DNA of 64,000 bases from Amycolatopsis rubida (GTDB lineage: Bacteria > Actinomycetota > Actinomycetes > Mycobacteriales > Pseudonocardiaceae), in contig NZ_FOWC01000004.1 of assembly GCF_900115345.1 (NCBI RefSeq), forward strand, positions 536,106 through 600,105, written 5' to 3'. The notes below the pieces were generated by a model. It was not told the origin of the DNA and did not search any database. It was given only the letters and a program-made list of their open reading frames with translations. The position numbers and the translations under genes were made by a program. Positions within the stretch are counted from its first letter, which is position 1. Each line of letters opens with the position of its first letter. Positions 7,580 to 16,748 of the stretch are shown here, piece after piece.

Positions 7580-8048
7580 ATGAGCGTCGCGCTGGTCGCG
7601 GGGCTCATCGCCGGGTACGGGATCGCCATGCCGTCGGTGCGATCGGCGTCTACCTGGTCGAACTCACCGCTCGCACGTCGTGGCGGCCGCGGCGTTGGGC
7701 GTGGCCACCGCGGACGGCGGCTACGCCTTTCTCGCCACCATGGCCCCAGTCACCACGCCTCTGCGCCTCACCTCCGCCGTCGCGCTGTTCCTGCTCGCCG
7801 CGTGGACCGCAGTCCGGGCGGTCCGGCGTTATCGACCCCCGGAAACACCTTTGCTGGCACCAGAACCGCACCCGCTGCGGGCGTACGCGACGCCTGCTCA
7901 GTCCGTCCACCATCATCTGCTTCACCGCACTCGTCCTCGGCCACCGACACCGTATTCGCGGCCGCCGCGTTCGCCGCTTCGGCCAGCTGGCAATTGTTGC
8001 TGGCCATCGGCGGAGCGTTGCTCGGACGCGGCGGTGCGACTCCGCTAG
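7580..8048 (+). pseudogene. LysE/RhtB-family exporter remnant with several frameshifts
   Basis: Pieces of a LysE-type amino acid exporter appear in order but in changing frames: SVALVAGLIAGYGIAMP from ATG 7580; VGAIGVYLVELTART from about 7634; ALGVATADGGYAFLATMA and the next membrane helix from about 7685; STIICFTALVLG near 7900; ASASWQLLLAIGGALLGRG near 7975-8030. At least four frame changes and a loss of roughly 60 residues relative to the usual 200 make function impossible. The 161 bases upstream (7419-7579) hold no recognisable gene. Its end meets the LacI gene tail to tail. Confidence 0.6.
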
Positions 8049-9049
8049 GAAAAGACCGTGCTTTCCCTTACCTCCAGGGAAAACGGCGGCTGCACCGAGC
8101 GCGGCGCAGCACTCTCGGTACCGGCGAGGCGGCTGTGGATCAGGTCGATCGCGGCCTCGGCGATAGCCGCCTTGTCCGGCGAGATCGTGGTGAGCGCGGG
8201 GAGGCTGAACGCGCTCTCCTCGGTGTTGTCGAAGCCGACGATCGCGATGTCCTCGGGCACCCGAAGCCCGTGTTCGGCCGCCGAACGCAAGGCGCCGACG
8301 GCCAGCAGGTCGTTGAAGCAGAACACCGCGTCCGGCGGTTCTTCCTGTGCCAGCAAGCGTTTCATCGCGGCCGCTCCCTCGGCGCGGTGATACTTCGCGA
8401 CCGGTTCCACCAAGGAGTCCGCCGACGGCAAACCAGCGTCCGCCAACGCGGCCCGGTAGCCGGCGAGCCGCAGCGACGACGTCCCGCGCTTGGGATTCGC
8501 GCCGATCGCCGCGATCCGCCGACGGCCGAGGGACACCAGATGCGACACCGCGACGTGTGCGGCCCGCACGTTGTCGATCGCCACCCGGTCCAGCGCGACG
8601 TCCACCGCGTGCTCGCCCAGCAGCACCAGCGGGATTTTCCCTTCCGCGTCAGGGAAATCGTCCGCTTCGAGCGCTTCGGGATGCACCAGGGCGCCGTCGA
8701 CCAGATGCGGGCCCAGTGAGTCCACTGTGGCCCGTTCCCGGTCGCGAGTCCCTTGCGTCTGCTCGATCAGCACGCTCCACCCGCGGCGCTGCGCGGCGGT
8801 GATCACCAGCCCGGCCATTTCGCCGAAGTACGGAATGCTCAGCTCCGGCACCATCAACGCCAGGAACCCGGTCCGCCCGCGGCGCAGGTTGCGCGCGCCG
8901 ACGTTCGGCCGGTACCCGGTCGCGGCCAGTGCCTCTTCGACGCGCCGCCGGTTCTCGGGCTTCACGAACGCGTAGCCGTTCACCACGTTCGACACGGTTT
9001 TCACCGAAACGCCCGCCAGCGTCGCGACGTCCTTCAGGGTCACGGCCAC
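8045..9049 (-). CDS. LacI-family transcriptional repressor of the adjacent sugar transport locus
   Basis: 334 residues. The N-terminal HTH is textbook LacI (VTLKDVATLAGVSVKTVSNVVNG), followed by the hinge EALAATGYRPN and a periplasmic-binding-like effector domain (IAAIGANPKRGTSSLRLAGY; VPEDIAIVGFDNTE; LTTISPDKAAIAE). It is transcribed divergently from the sugar ABC operon, and a 27-base operator-like inverted repeat lies between them at 9147-9173. The simplest reading is a repressor of that operon, released by a sugar imported by the transporter or freed by the GH2 enzyme. Confidence 0.9.
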   Translation of the reverse strand: MAVTLKDVATLAGVSVKTVSNVVNGYAFVKPENRRRVEEALAATGYRPNVGARNLRRGRTGFLALMVPELSIPYFGEMAGLVITAAQRRGWSVLIEQTQGTRDRERATVDSLGPHLVDGALVHPEALEADDFPDAEGKIPLVLLGEHAVDVALDRVAIDNVRAAHVAVSHLVSLGRRRIAAIGANPKRGTSSLRLAGYRAALADAGLPSADSLVEPVAKYHRAEGAAAMKRLLAQEEPPDAVFCFNDLLAVGALRSAAEHGLRVPEDIAIVGFDNTEESAFSLPALTTISPDKAAIAEAAIDLIHSRLAGTESAAPRSVQPPFSLEVRESTVFS

Positions 9050-9146
9050 GCCGACTCCTCATCTCGTCCGCCCAGAGCCCATCACGAGCCCGCGAGGCTC
9101 TCGGCACCAGCCCCGACGACCACGTAGTGTAGCGACGTTTTGCCTG

Positions 9147-9173
9147 TTTACAACGTTGTTCCAACGATGTAAA
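9147..9173. promoter_or_regulatory. LacI-type operator between the repressor and the sugar ABC operon
   Basis: A 27-base near-perfect inverted repeat: left arm TTTACAACGTTG (9147-9158), spacer TTC, right arm CAACGATGTAAA (9162-9173), 11 of 12 positions matching. AT-rich ends and a CG-containing core are typical of LacI/GalR operators, though most have an even-centred CG. It is 97 bases from the LacI start and 78 bases from the binding-protein start, suitably placed to control both promoters. Confidence 0.75.
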
Positions 9174-9251
9174 AATAGCCGGAGCTCGGCGGGTGACGGT
9201 CGTCACGCCGCCGAGCGGGTTGCCCCAGTCGTCGGCTGCGAGGAGTCCGCC

Positions 9252-10328
9252 GTGTCCCCGTCCGTCCCTGCCCGCTTCGCTCTGGTCGCCGGCACCGCCA
9301 CCGCACTCGTGCTCGCCGGGTGCACCAGCCGCGAGGAAACCCCGGCCGCGCAAAGCAATGGCTCCGGCCCGGCCGCCTCGGCCGCGTCCGCCGCGCCGAC
9401 CGCCGACGGCTGCACCATCGACAAGACCGGGTACCCGAAACTCGATCCGAAGACCGCGATCGTCGGCTTCTCCCAGTCGGAGAAGGAGGCGAACCCGTTC
9501 CGGATCGCCGAGACGCAGTCCATCCGCACCGAGGCGGGCAAGCTCGGCATTCCGGCCGACCACCTGCTCACCACGAACGCGCAGAGTGACCTCAACAAGC
9601 AGATCTCGGACATCAAATCGCTGCTGGACCGGGGCGCGCAGCTGCTCATCGTGGCCCCGCTGAACTCCGACGGCCTGCAGCCCGCGCTCGACGCGGCGAA
9701 GGCGAAGAAGGTCCCGGTCGTCACCATCGACCGGCAGGTGACGTCGAAACCGTGCACCGACTACCTCACCTTCATCGGGTCCAACTTCATCGAACAGGGC
9801 CACCGCGCGGCCGCCGCGCTGGCGAAGTCCACCGGCGGCAGCGGCAAGGTCGCGATCCTGCTCGGCTCCTCGGGCAACAACGTGACCACCGACCGCACCA
9901 AGGGGTTCAAGGACGAACTGGCGAAGACGCCCGGGCTCACCGTGGTCGCCGAGCAGACCGGCGAGTTCGACCGGTCCAAGGGCCAGTCGGTGATGGAGCA
10001 GCTGATCCAGAGCCATCCGGACCTCACCGCGGTGTACGCGGAGAACGACGAGATGGGCATCGGCGCGGTCAACGCGCTCAAGACCGCGGGCAAGAACCCC
10101 GGCAAGGACGTGAAGGTCGTGTCCGTCGACGGCACCCGCAACGCGGTGCAGCTGATCGCCGACGGCAGCTACAACGCGGTCATCGAGTCCAACCCGCGGT
10201 TCGGGCAGCTGGCGCTCCAGACGCTGCAGCAGTTCGAGGACGGCAAACCGATCCCGCCGAGCATCGTCATCACCGACGACTCCTACGACGAATCGAACGC
10301 GGCCCAGAAGGTCGGGAACGCGTACTGA
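9252..10328 (+). CDS. Sugar ABC transporter substrate-binding lipoprotein, YtfQ-like (galactofuranose type)
   Basis: 358 residues. Signal peptide with lipobox LVLAGC (Cys24), then a Ser/Ala/Pro-rich linker and a type I periplasmic binding fold. AIVGFSQSEKEANPFRIAE, IDRQ, TDRTKGFKDEL and FDRSKGQSVMEQLIQ, followed by VYAENDEMGIGAVNAL, parallel the E. coli galactofuranose-binding protein YtfQ more closely than ribose- or xylose-binding proteins. GTG 9252 is preceded by GAGGAG at 6 bases; a longer in-frame ATG start would put 30 residues before the signal peptide. First gene of the operon; its stop overlaps the ATPase start (TGATG). Confidence 0.88.
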   Translation: MSPSVPARFALVAGTATALVLAGCTSREETPAAQSNGSGPAASAASAAPTADGCTIDKTGYPKLDPKTAIVGFSQSEKEANPFRIAETQSIRTEAGKLGIPADHLLTTNAQSDLNKQISDIKSLLDRGAQLLIVAPLNSDGLQPALDAAKAKKVPVVTIDRQVTSKPCTDYLTFIGSNFIEQGHRAAAALAKSTGGSGKVAILLGSSGNNVTTDRTKGFKDELAKTPGLTVVAEQTGEFDRSKGQSVMEQLIQSHPDLTAVYAENDEMGIGAVNALKTAGKNPGKDVKVVSVDGTRNAVQLIADGSYNAVIESNPRFGQLALQTLQQFEDGKPIPPSIVITDDSYDESNAAQKVGNAY

Positions 10329-11905
10329 TGACGAGCACGGCCGACACTCAGGTGGCGACCATGACCGCACCGGTGCTCGAGGTGGCCGGGGTGACCAAAC
10401 GGTTCCCCGGCACCGTGGCCCTCGACGACGTCTCCTTCAGCCTGCGCCGCGGCGAAGTCCACGCGCTGGTCGGGGAAAACGGCGCGGGCAAGTCCACGTT
10501 GATCAAGGTCCTCACCGGCGTGTACCGGCCGGACGAGGGACAGGTGCGCCATCTCGGCGAACCGGTCGAGTTCCGCAGGCCGATCGACGCGCAGCGCGCC
10601 GGGATCTCCACCATCTACCAGGAGGTCAACCTCGTTCCGCTGATGAGTGTGGCGAGCAACGTCTTCCTCGGCCGGGAACCGCGCACCCGCACCGGATTGA
10701 TCGACTGGTCCACAATGAACGAGCAGGCGCGTGAACTGCTCAGCGGGTACGGGATCGACACCGACGTGCGGCGTCCGCTGCACACGCTCGCGGTCGGTGC
10801 GCAGCAGATGGTCGCGCTGGCTCGCGCGGTGTCCACAAAGGCCGGTGTCGTCGTGATGGACGAGCCGACGTCGTCGCTTGAACCGCGCGAAGTGGACACC
10901 CTGTTCGAAGTGCTGGCCCGGCTGCACGCCGACGACATCGCGGTGCTCTATGTGAGCCACCGAATGGACGAGCTGTACCGGGTGTGCGAAAGCGTCACGG
11001 TGTTGCGCGACGGCCGAGTGGTCCACAGTGGAGCACTGAAGCCATTGCCGCGCATCGAACTGGTGTCGATGATGCTCGGCCGGGAGATCCGCCAGATCCG
11101 CGCTGAGGGCGTCACCGCGTTCGGCGAGGAGCATCATGCGGAGAAGGAACCGTTGCTGCGGGCCTCTCATCTATCCGGCGGGAACAAACTGCACGACGTT
11201 TCGGTGAGCGTGCGGCCGGGCGAGGTCGTCGGACTTGCTGGGCTGCTCGGATCCGGCCGAAGCGAGACCGCACGAGCTGTGGTCGGAGCCTTCCCGCTCG
11301 ACGGCGGTACTGTGCTGCTGGCCGGGAAGCCGTTGAAGCGCGGGAAAATCTCCGCGGCGATGCGGGCTGGGATCGCACTGCTGGCCGAGGACCGCAAGGC
11401 GGACGGGATCATTCCGAACCTGTCCGTGCGGGAGAACATCGTGCTCGCCGCGCTGCCGCGACTGTCCACTTTTGGCTTCGTCAGCCGGTCCAAACAGGAC
11501 CGCGTGGTGAAGACGTTCATGGAACGGTTGCGGATCAAAGCGTCCAGTCCAGAGCAAAAGGTGTCCGAGTTGTCCGGCGGCAACCAGCAGAAGGTCTTGC
11601 TGGCGCGCTGGCTCGCCACCGGACCGAAAGTGCTGCTGCTGGACGAGCCCACGCGCGGCATCGACGTCGGAGCCAAGGCCGAGGTGCAGGCGCTCATCGA
11701 TGAACTGGCGCAGGACGGGCTCGGCGTGCTGCTGATTTCGTCCGAGTTGGAAGAGATTCTCGACGGCGCGGACCGGGTGGTCGTCCTGCGCGAGGGCAGC
11801 GTCGCCACCGAACTGGCCGGCGACGCGGTCACCGAAGACAACGTGCTGGCGGCGATAGCCGCAGGGGGTGACAACGATGTCGACCGCGACACTGATCAGA
11901 CCTGA
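10328..11905 (+). CDS. Sugar ABC transporter ATPase with two nucleotide-binding domains (YtfR-like)
   Basis: 525 residues, the double-domain type of ribose/galactofuranose importers. The first domain has Walker A GENGAGKST (near residue 50), Walker B VVMDEPTSSLEP and switch VSHRMDELY. The second has the usual degenerate P-loop GSGRSE, then the signature SELSGGNQQKVLLARW and Walker B LLLDEPTRGIDVG. The LSGGNQQK and RGIDVG pair is characteristic of the carbohydrate CUT2 family. It overlaps the upstream gene by one base and the downstream permease by 29. It powers uptake of the sugar captured by the lipoprotein. Confidence 0.93.
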   Translation: MTSTADTQVATMTAPVLEVAGVTKRFPGTVALDDVSFSLRRGEVHALVGENGAGKSTLIKVLTGVYRPDEGQVRHLGEPVEFRRPIDAQRAGISTIYQEVNLVPLMSVASNVFLGREPRTRTGLIDWSTMNEQARELLSGYGIDTDVRRPLHTLAVGAQQMVALARAVSTKAGVVVMDEPTSSLEPREVDTLFEVLARLHADDIAVLYVSHRMDELYRVCESVTVLRDGRVVHSGALKPLPRIELVSMMLGREIRQIRAEGVTAFGEEHHAEKEPLLRASHLSGGNKLHDVSVSVRPGEVVGLAGLLGSGRSETARAVVGAFPLDGGTVLLAGKPLKRGKISAAMRAGIALLAEDRKADGIIPNLSVRENIVLAALPRLSTFGFVSRSKQDRVVKTFMERLRIKASSPEQKVSELSGGNQQKVLLARWLATGPKVLLLDEPTRGIDVGAKAEVQALIDELAQDGLGVLLISSELEEILDGADRVVVLREGSVATELAGDAVTEDNVLAAIAAGGDNDVDRDTDQT

Positions 11906-12836
11906 CCGTGCCCGCGTCACGAGCTGGCTGCAGAACTACGGCGTCTACCTGGCCGTGGTCGTGCTGCTGCTGTTCAACATCGCGTTCACGCAGAACTTCC
12001 TCTCCGCGGCCAACTTCCGCACGCAATTGGTACAGGCCGCGCCGGTGTGCATCGTCGCGCTCGGCATGGCGCTGGTGATCGGCACCGAGGGCATCGACCT
12101 GTCGGTGGGCTCGGTGATGTCGGTCGCCGCGGCGCTCGTCCCGCTGTATCTCGGGGCCGGGCCGCTGATGGTGCTCGTGGTCGCGCTGATCGCCGGGGTG
12201 GCTTCCGGTCTGTTCAGCGGATTTCTGGTGGCCCAGCTCGGCATTCAGCCGATCATCGCGACCCTGGCCTTGCTCGTCGGCGGTCGCGGGCTGGCGCTCG
12301 TGATCGCGCACGGGCAACTGGTGCAACTGCACAACCCGGACTTCCTCGCGCTCGGCACCGGCGACGTGCTCGGTGTGCCGATCATGGTCCTGGTAGCCGC
12401 TGTCCTCTCGGTGCTGGCCGGCTTGCTGGTGCGGCGCACCACATTCGGGCGGCACCTGGTCGCAGTCGGCGGCAACCGTCCCGCGGCGACACTCGCCGGA
12501 CTTCCGGTGAAACGCGTCCTGATCGGCGTGTACGCCATGTCCGGCGCGCTGGCGGCAATCGCTGGCGTGCTGTCCACCGCGCGACTCGCCGCGAGCGATC
12601 CCAACGACCTCGGCCTGCTGATGGAACTGTCCGCGATCACCGCGGTGGTGGTCGGCGGAACTCCGCTCACCGGCGGCCGCGTGCGCGTGCTCGGTACGGT
12701 GTTCGGCGCGCTGCTCATGCAATTGGTGCACGCCACGCTGATCAAGCACAACCTGCCCGATTCCGCCGCGCAAATGGTGCAGGCCGCCATCATCGTCGCC
12801 GCGGTGTACGTCGCCCGGGAACGGAGCACGCGATGA
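11877..12836 (+). CDS. Sugar ABC transporter permease (YtfT-like)
   Basis: 319 residues, about eight to ten membrane segments, BPD_transp_2 family. The EAA-like loop region is seen in ALGMALVIGTEGIDLSVGS, and the second half has GGRVRVLGTVFGALLM. ATG 11877 is preferred because a run of Gs (11863-11867) lies 9 bases upstream; an in-frame GTG at 11868 would sit directly on that site. Its 5' end overlaps the ATPase gene by 29 bases and its stop overlaps the next permease (ATGA). Two different permeases imply a heterodimeric channel, as in YtfT/YjfF. Confidence 0.9.
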   Translation: MSTATLIRPDRARVTSWLQNYGVYLAVVVLLLFNIAFTQNFLSAANFRTQLVQAAPVCIVALGMALVIGTEGIDLSVGSVMSVAAALVPLYLGAGPLMVLVVALIAGVASGLFSGFLVAQLGIQPIIATLALLVGGRGLALVIAHGQLVQLHNPDFLALGTGDVLGVPIMVLVAAVLSVLAGLLVRRTTFGRHLVAVGGNRPAATLAGLPVKRVLIGVYAMSGALAAIAGVLSTARLAASDPNDLGLLMELSAITAVVVGGTPLTGGRVRVLGTVFGALLMQLVHATLIKHNLPDSAAQMVQAAIIVAAVYVARERSTR

Positions 12837-13816
12837 TCGCGACCACCGCCGCCCCGCCGTCGGAACGCGGCGCGGCGTTCGCGGCAGTCCTGCAACGCCA
12901 AGGCGCGGCCGTGGTACTTGTGCTCGGCGTGGCTGCCGCGTGGTTCGCCTTCCCGCGCTTCGGATCCGCGGACAACCTGCGCGACCTCGCGCTGCAAAGT
13001 TCTTTCCTGGCGGTAATCGCGCTGGGCATGACTTTTGTGATCATTTCCGGCGGGATCGATCTGTCCGTCGGCTCGGTGTACGCACTCGGCGGCGTGCTGG
13101 CCGCGTACGGTTCCCGATACGGTCTGGTCGTCGCGATCCTGCTGCCACTAGTCGTTTGCGGACTGATCGGGTTCATCAACGGCCTTCTCATCGCTCGCAC
13201 GAAGATGGCACCGTTCATCGTCACGCTCGCCTCGCTGTTGTTCGCTCGCGGCCTCCTGCTGGCATTGACCAACGAGGGCGCGACAACGTACAAAGTGGAG
13301 CCGGGTTCGGCGTTGCTCTGGCTGGGACAAGGCAAGATCTTCGGCGTCGGCGTACCGGTGTATCTCGCGCTGGTCCTTTTCGGACTCGGTGGACTGCTGC
13401 TGCGCCGGACCCGGTTCGGCCAATCGGTATTCGCACTCGGCGGCTCGGAACAGTCCGCGTTGCTGATGGGTCTTCCGGTGGCCCGCACCAAAATCACCCT
13501 CTACGCCCTCAGCGGCACGCTCGCCGGATTCGCCGGCGTGCTCACCGCGGCGTACCTGCAATCGGGCGTCACCGTGCTCGGCGTCGGCACGGAACTGGAT
13601 GCGATTTCCGTCGTGGTCATCGGCGGAACGCTGCTCACCGGCGGCGCGGGAACCGTCATCGGCACGCTCGTCGGCGTGCTGCTGAAGACGCTGATCCAGA
13701 ACGTCATCAACCAGGTCGGCACTCTCGATTCCAACTACCAGACGGTGGTCAGCGGCGCGTTCCTGCTGGTCGTCGTCGTGATCCAGCGGCTGCTGGCCCG
13801 CTCCCGCCGATCCTGA
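12833..13816 (+). CDS. Sugar ABC transporter permease (YjfF-like)
   Basis: 327 residues, BPD_transp_2 family, with ALGMTFVIISGGIDLSVGSV and GGTLLTGGAGTVIGTLVGVLL. The N-terminal half (hydrophobic helix, then FPRFGSADNLRDLALQSSF) resembles E. coli YjfF, the second galactofuranose permease. The ATG overlaps the stop of the first permease. The order binding protein, double ATPase, permease, permease is the same as ytfQ-ytfR-ytfT-yjfF, an argument from synteny for a galactofuranose/furanose transporter. The GH2 gene starts 48 bases downstream and is probably in the same transcript. Confidence 0.9.
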   Translation: MIATTAAPPSERGAAFAAVLQRQGAAVVLVLGVAAAWFAFPRFGSADNLRDLALQSSFLAVIALGMTFVIISGGIDLSVGSVYALGGVLAAYGSRYGLVVAILLPLVVCGLIGFINGLLIARTKMAPFIVTLASLLFARGLLLALTNEGATTYKVEPGSALLWLGQGKIFGVGVPVYLALVLFGLGGLLLRRTRFGQSVFALGGSEQSALLMGLPVARTKITLYALSGTLAGFAGVLTAAYLQSGVTVLGVGTELDAISVVVIGGTLLTGGAGTVIGTLVGVLLKTLIQNVINQVGTLDSNYQTVVSGAFLLVVVVIQRLLARSRRS

Positions 13817-13864
13817 CCCGCGCAGTTCCCCCTTCGGATCCACCTGTTAGTAGGAGGTTCGACG

Positions 13865-16354
13865 ATGGTCCGTCCTGCCCGCAGACCCGGCCGTTTGGCC
13901 ACGGTAGCCGCCGCGCTCGCCGTGGCCGTGTCCGGGTTGTCGAGTGTCCCCGCCGCCGCGGCCGATCCGCCGCAGTGGCACCGCCTCACCCCTCCCCTGA
14001 CCACCCCGTGGACCAACCAGGTCTCGCCGGGCAACGCCCTTCCCGAATACCCGCGGCCGCAGATGACCCGTGACAACTGGCAAAACCTCAACGGCGTCTG
14101 GGAATTCTCCGCCGCCAAACCAGGCGACTCCCCGCCGGTCAACCGCAGTCTCGGCGAACGCATCCTCGTGCCTTACCCGGTGGAATCCGCGCTGTCGGGA
14201 ATCATGCGGCACGAAACGTCGATGTGGTACCGGCGGACGTTCCAGGTGCCGAAGAACTGGCACGTCGGCGGGCGGGGCGAGCGGCTGATCCTGCACTTCC
14301 AAGCGGTCGACTACGACACCACGGTCTGGGTCAACGGCCATCAGGTCGCCCGCCACACCGGCGGTTACGACGCGTTTTCCGCGGACGTCACCAATGCGTT
14401 GAGCACCGGGAAAGACCAGGAAGTCGTCGTCGGCGTCACGGACCCCAACGACGCGGGCGGGCAACCGCTCGGCAAACAGCGCGAGCCCGGCGACGGAATC
14501 TTCTACACCCCGACGTCCGGCATCTGGCAGACCGTCTGGATGGAGCCGGTGACCCCGGCCTCCATTTCCCGGGTCGACACCACTCCCGACGTCGCCACCG
14601 GCTCGGTCACCGTCAACGCCGTAGTGGGCGGACCGGTGAAACAACGCGTGCAAGCCGTCGCCTACGACCATGGCCGCATCGTCGGCTTCGCGTCCGGACC
14701 GGCGAACACTCCGTTGAGACTCAAGGTGAACAAGCCGCACCTGTGGACGCCCGACGATCCGTTCCTGTACGACCTGCGTGTCTCACTGACCTCCGGGGAC
14801 AGTGTCGGCTCGTACTTCGGCCTGCGGTCGGTCTCGATCGGCAAGACCGCCGACGGCAAGCAACGGATGATGCTCAACGGCAAGTTCGTGATGCAATTAG
14901 GCCCGCTGGACCAGGGTTTCTGGCCGGACGGCATCTACACCGCGCCCACCGACGCGGCGCTGAAGTTCGACCTGGAGCAGGAAAAGGCGCTCGGGTTCAA
15001 CATGGTGCGCAAGCACATCAAGGTCGAGCCGGACCGCTGGTACTACTACGCGGACAAACTCGGCCTGCTGGTGTGGCAGGACATGCCCGCGATGAAGGAC
15101 GACATCGAAGCGACACCCGCGGCTCAGGCCACCTTCGAGTCCGAGCTGCACCGGATGATCGACCAGCACCGGAGCTTCCCGTCGATCGTCACCTGGGTCC
15201 CGTTCAACGAAGGCTGGGGCGACTACGCCGTCGGCCGGATCGCCGACCAGGTCAAGGCCTGGGACCCGACGCGGCTCGTGGACGCGGAGTCCGGCGTCAA
15301 CTGCTGCCGGTCCGAACCGGACAGCGGCCGCGGCGATCTCTACGACGACCACACCTACACCGGCCCCGGAACCCCGGTTCCAGACGCTAACCGTGCCGCG
15401 GTCGACGGCGAATACGGCGGCCTGGGCCTGAAGGTCGACGGACACCAGTTCGACCCGGCCGGCAGTTTCGCCTACGAGATGGAACCGGACAGCGCCACGC
15501 TCACCCGTCGCTACGCCGAACTTCAGCAACGCCTCCTGCTCGCCGGACGGCAATGCGGGGTGTCGGCAGGTGTGTACACGCAGACCACCGACGTGGAAAA
15601 GGAGGTCAACGGCTTCTTCACCTATGACCGTCAGGTGAAGAAGATGGACTTCGCCGCCGTCCGGGCCGCGAACCTGTCCGTGATCAAGGGGGTCGACGGC
15701 TCGCCGCAACAGGGTCCGGTGATCCCGCCAGGCACCCCGGGCATCGACGGAATCGCCGCGTACCCGTTCGACGAGAACAGCGGCACCAAGGCAGCGGACA
15801 CCGTGGGCCACCACGACGCAACGCTCGTCGGCGGCGCTTCCTGGACCGCCGGCCACAGCGGTTCGGCACTGGCGGTGAACGGCTCCGGCCAGTACGCGGA
15901 CGCCGGTGCGCCGCTGGTGAAGACCGACCTGAGCTACAGCGTCGCCGCATGGGTCAAGTTCAACGCGGTCGGCGACGGTTTCCAGACCGTGGCGAGCCAG
16001 GACGGGAACGACCACAGTGCGTTCTTCCTGCAGTACTCCGGCGCGGACCACAAGCTGGCGTTCAGCTTCGTGGGCACGCGAGCCCTCGCCCCGATGACGC
16101 CGGAAGCCGGACGCTGGTACCACCTGGTCGGGGTTCGAGATGCCGCTACTGGGCAACTGGCCTTGTACGTGGACGGTCAGCTGGCGGCGGCGAAGAGCGT
16201 CTGTCTCGGCGAGGCGTCCACCGGGCACACCGTGATCGGGCGCGGGAAGTACGGCGGCAACCCGGTCGACTTCCTCAACGGGGCGGTGGATCAGGTGCAT
16301 CTGTACGACCGGGCGCTGTCCGCTGCGGAGGTGGCGAAGCTCTACGCTTCCTGA
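13865..16354 (+). CDS. Secreted GH2-family glycoside hydrolase with C-terminal LamG/concanavalin domain; candidate galactofuranosidase
   Basis: 829 residues. Sec signal peptide 1-34 ending in an Ala-rich site. Then the GH2 jelly-roll sugar-binding domain (about 60-220; MWYRRTFQVP, HFQAVDYDTTVWVNG), an immunoglobulin-like domain and a TIM barrel (about 315-620) with acid/base Glu449 in FNEGWG and probable nucleophile Glu516 in DGEYGG. Residues about 645-829 form a LamG/concanavalin-like domain (GIAAYPFDENSGTKAADT; GRWYHLVGVRD; VDQVHLYDRALSAAEV). AGGAGG (13852-13857) precedes ATG 13865. Family members cleave beta-galactosides and, as I recall for Streptomyces, galactofuranosides. Next to a galactofuranose-type importer, an extracellular exo-hydrolase supplying its substrate is the natural reading. 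Confidence 0.85.
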   Translation: MVRPARRPGRLATVAAALAVAVSGLSSVPAAAADPPQWHRLTPPLTTPWTNQVSPGNALPEYPRPQMTRDNWQNLNGVWEFSAAKPGDSPPVNRSLGERILVPYPVESALSGIMRHETSMWYRRTFQVPKNWHVGGRGERLILHFQAVDYDTTVWVNGHQVARHTGGYDAFSADVTNALSTGKDQEVVVGVTDPNDAGGQPLGKQREPGDGIFYTPTSGIWQTVWMEPVTPASISRVDTTPDVATGSVTVNAVVGGPVKQRVQAVAYDHGRIVGFASGPANTPLRLKVNKPHLWTPDDPFLYDLRVSLTSGDSVGSYFGLRSVSIGKTADGKQRMMLNGKFVMQLGPLDQGFWPDGIYTAPTDAALKFDLEQEKALGFNMVRKHIKVEPDRWYYYADKLGLLVWQDMPAMKDDIEATPAAQATFESELHRMIDQHRSFPSIVTWVPFNEGWGDYAVGRIADQVKAWDPTRLVDAESGVNCCRSEPDSGRGDLYDDHTYTGPGTPVPDANRAAVDGEYGGLGLKVDGHQFDPAGSFAYEMEPDSATLTRRYAELQQRLLLAGRQCGVSAGVYTQTTDVEKEVNGFFTYDRQVKKMDFAAVRAANLSVIKGVDGSPQQGPVIPPGTPGIDGIAAYPFDENSGTKAADTVGHHDATLVGGASWTAGHSGSALAVNGSGQYADAGAPLVKTDLSYSVAAWVKFNAVGDGFQTVASQDGNDHSAFFLQYSGADHKLAFSFVGTRALAPMTPEAGRWYHLVGVRDAATGQLALYVDGQLAAAKSVCLGEASTGHTVIGRGKYGGNPVDFLNGAVDQVHLYDRALSAAEVAKLYAS

Positions 16355-16365
16355 CGGCTGCCAGA

Positions 16366-16408
16366 AAGCGCCTGGACCTGCGAGTTCGCGGGTCCAGGCG
16401 CTTCTTTT
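16366..16408 (+). terminator. Strong Rho-independent terminator ending the sugar operon
   Basis: A perfect 13-base stem AAGCGCCTGGACC (16366-16378) / GGTCCAGGCGCTT (16391-16403) with a 12-base loop, followed by a T-rich run through 16408. It starts 11 bases after the GH2 stop and is the most canonical intrinsic terminator in the window. Confidence 0.9.
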
Positions 16409-16534
16409 CCCCGGTGCCGGGATCGATACGATTGGGCGCACACAACAGGACCGAGCCCTGAGGAGCCAACCGACGCGACCTCCGCCCCGCCGGACGCATT
16501 GGCTCCCGACGGCATCCGCCACCGGGTAGCGCGG

Positions 16535-16748
16535 TAGCGACGGAAGTGCTCGCGCCCTGGGTGTGGGTGCTCAGCCTGCCTCTCGTCGCGGCCCGCTGGT
16601 GGGAATCACCGATTCTCTGATCCCCATGGCGGTGTCATCGTGCGCGGAGCGAACGCGGAAAGCGGGACAGCCACCACGTCACCGACCGCACGGTCGTCTC
16701 GTGCTGCTCGTCGGCGGCGCGCAATGGTCGGCGGTGGCGGCTATCTAA
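16535..16748 (+). pseudogene. Remnant of a PAP2-type membrane phosphatase
   Basis: In the otherwise geneless stretch 16409-16744, fragments in different frames recall a PAP2-like membrane protein: TEVLAPWVWVLSLPLVAA (from about 16535), SLIPMAV (about 16617), RDSHHVTDRT in a shifted frame (about 16666) and GRLVLLVGGA (about 16700). In intact relatives these occur in this order, but with about 40 more residues and in one frame. Stops and frame changes rule out function. It ends 4 bases from the convergent membrane-protein gene. Confidence 0.45.
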
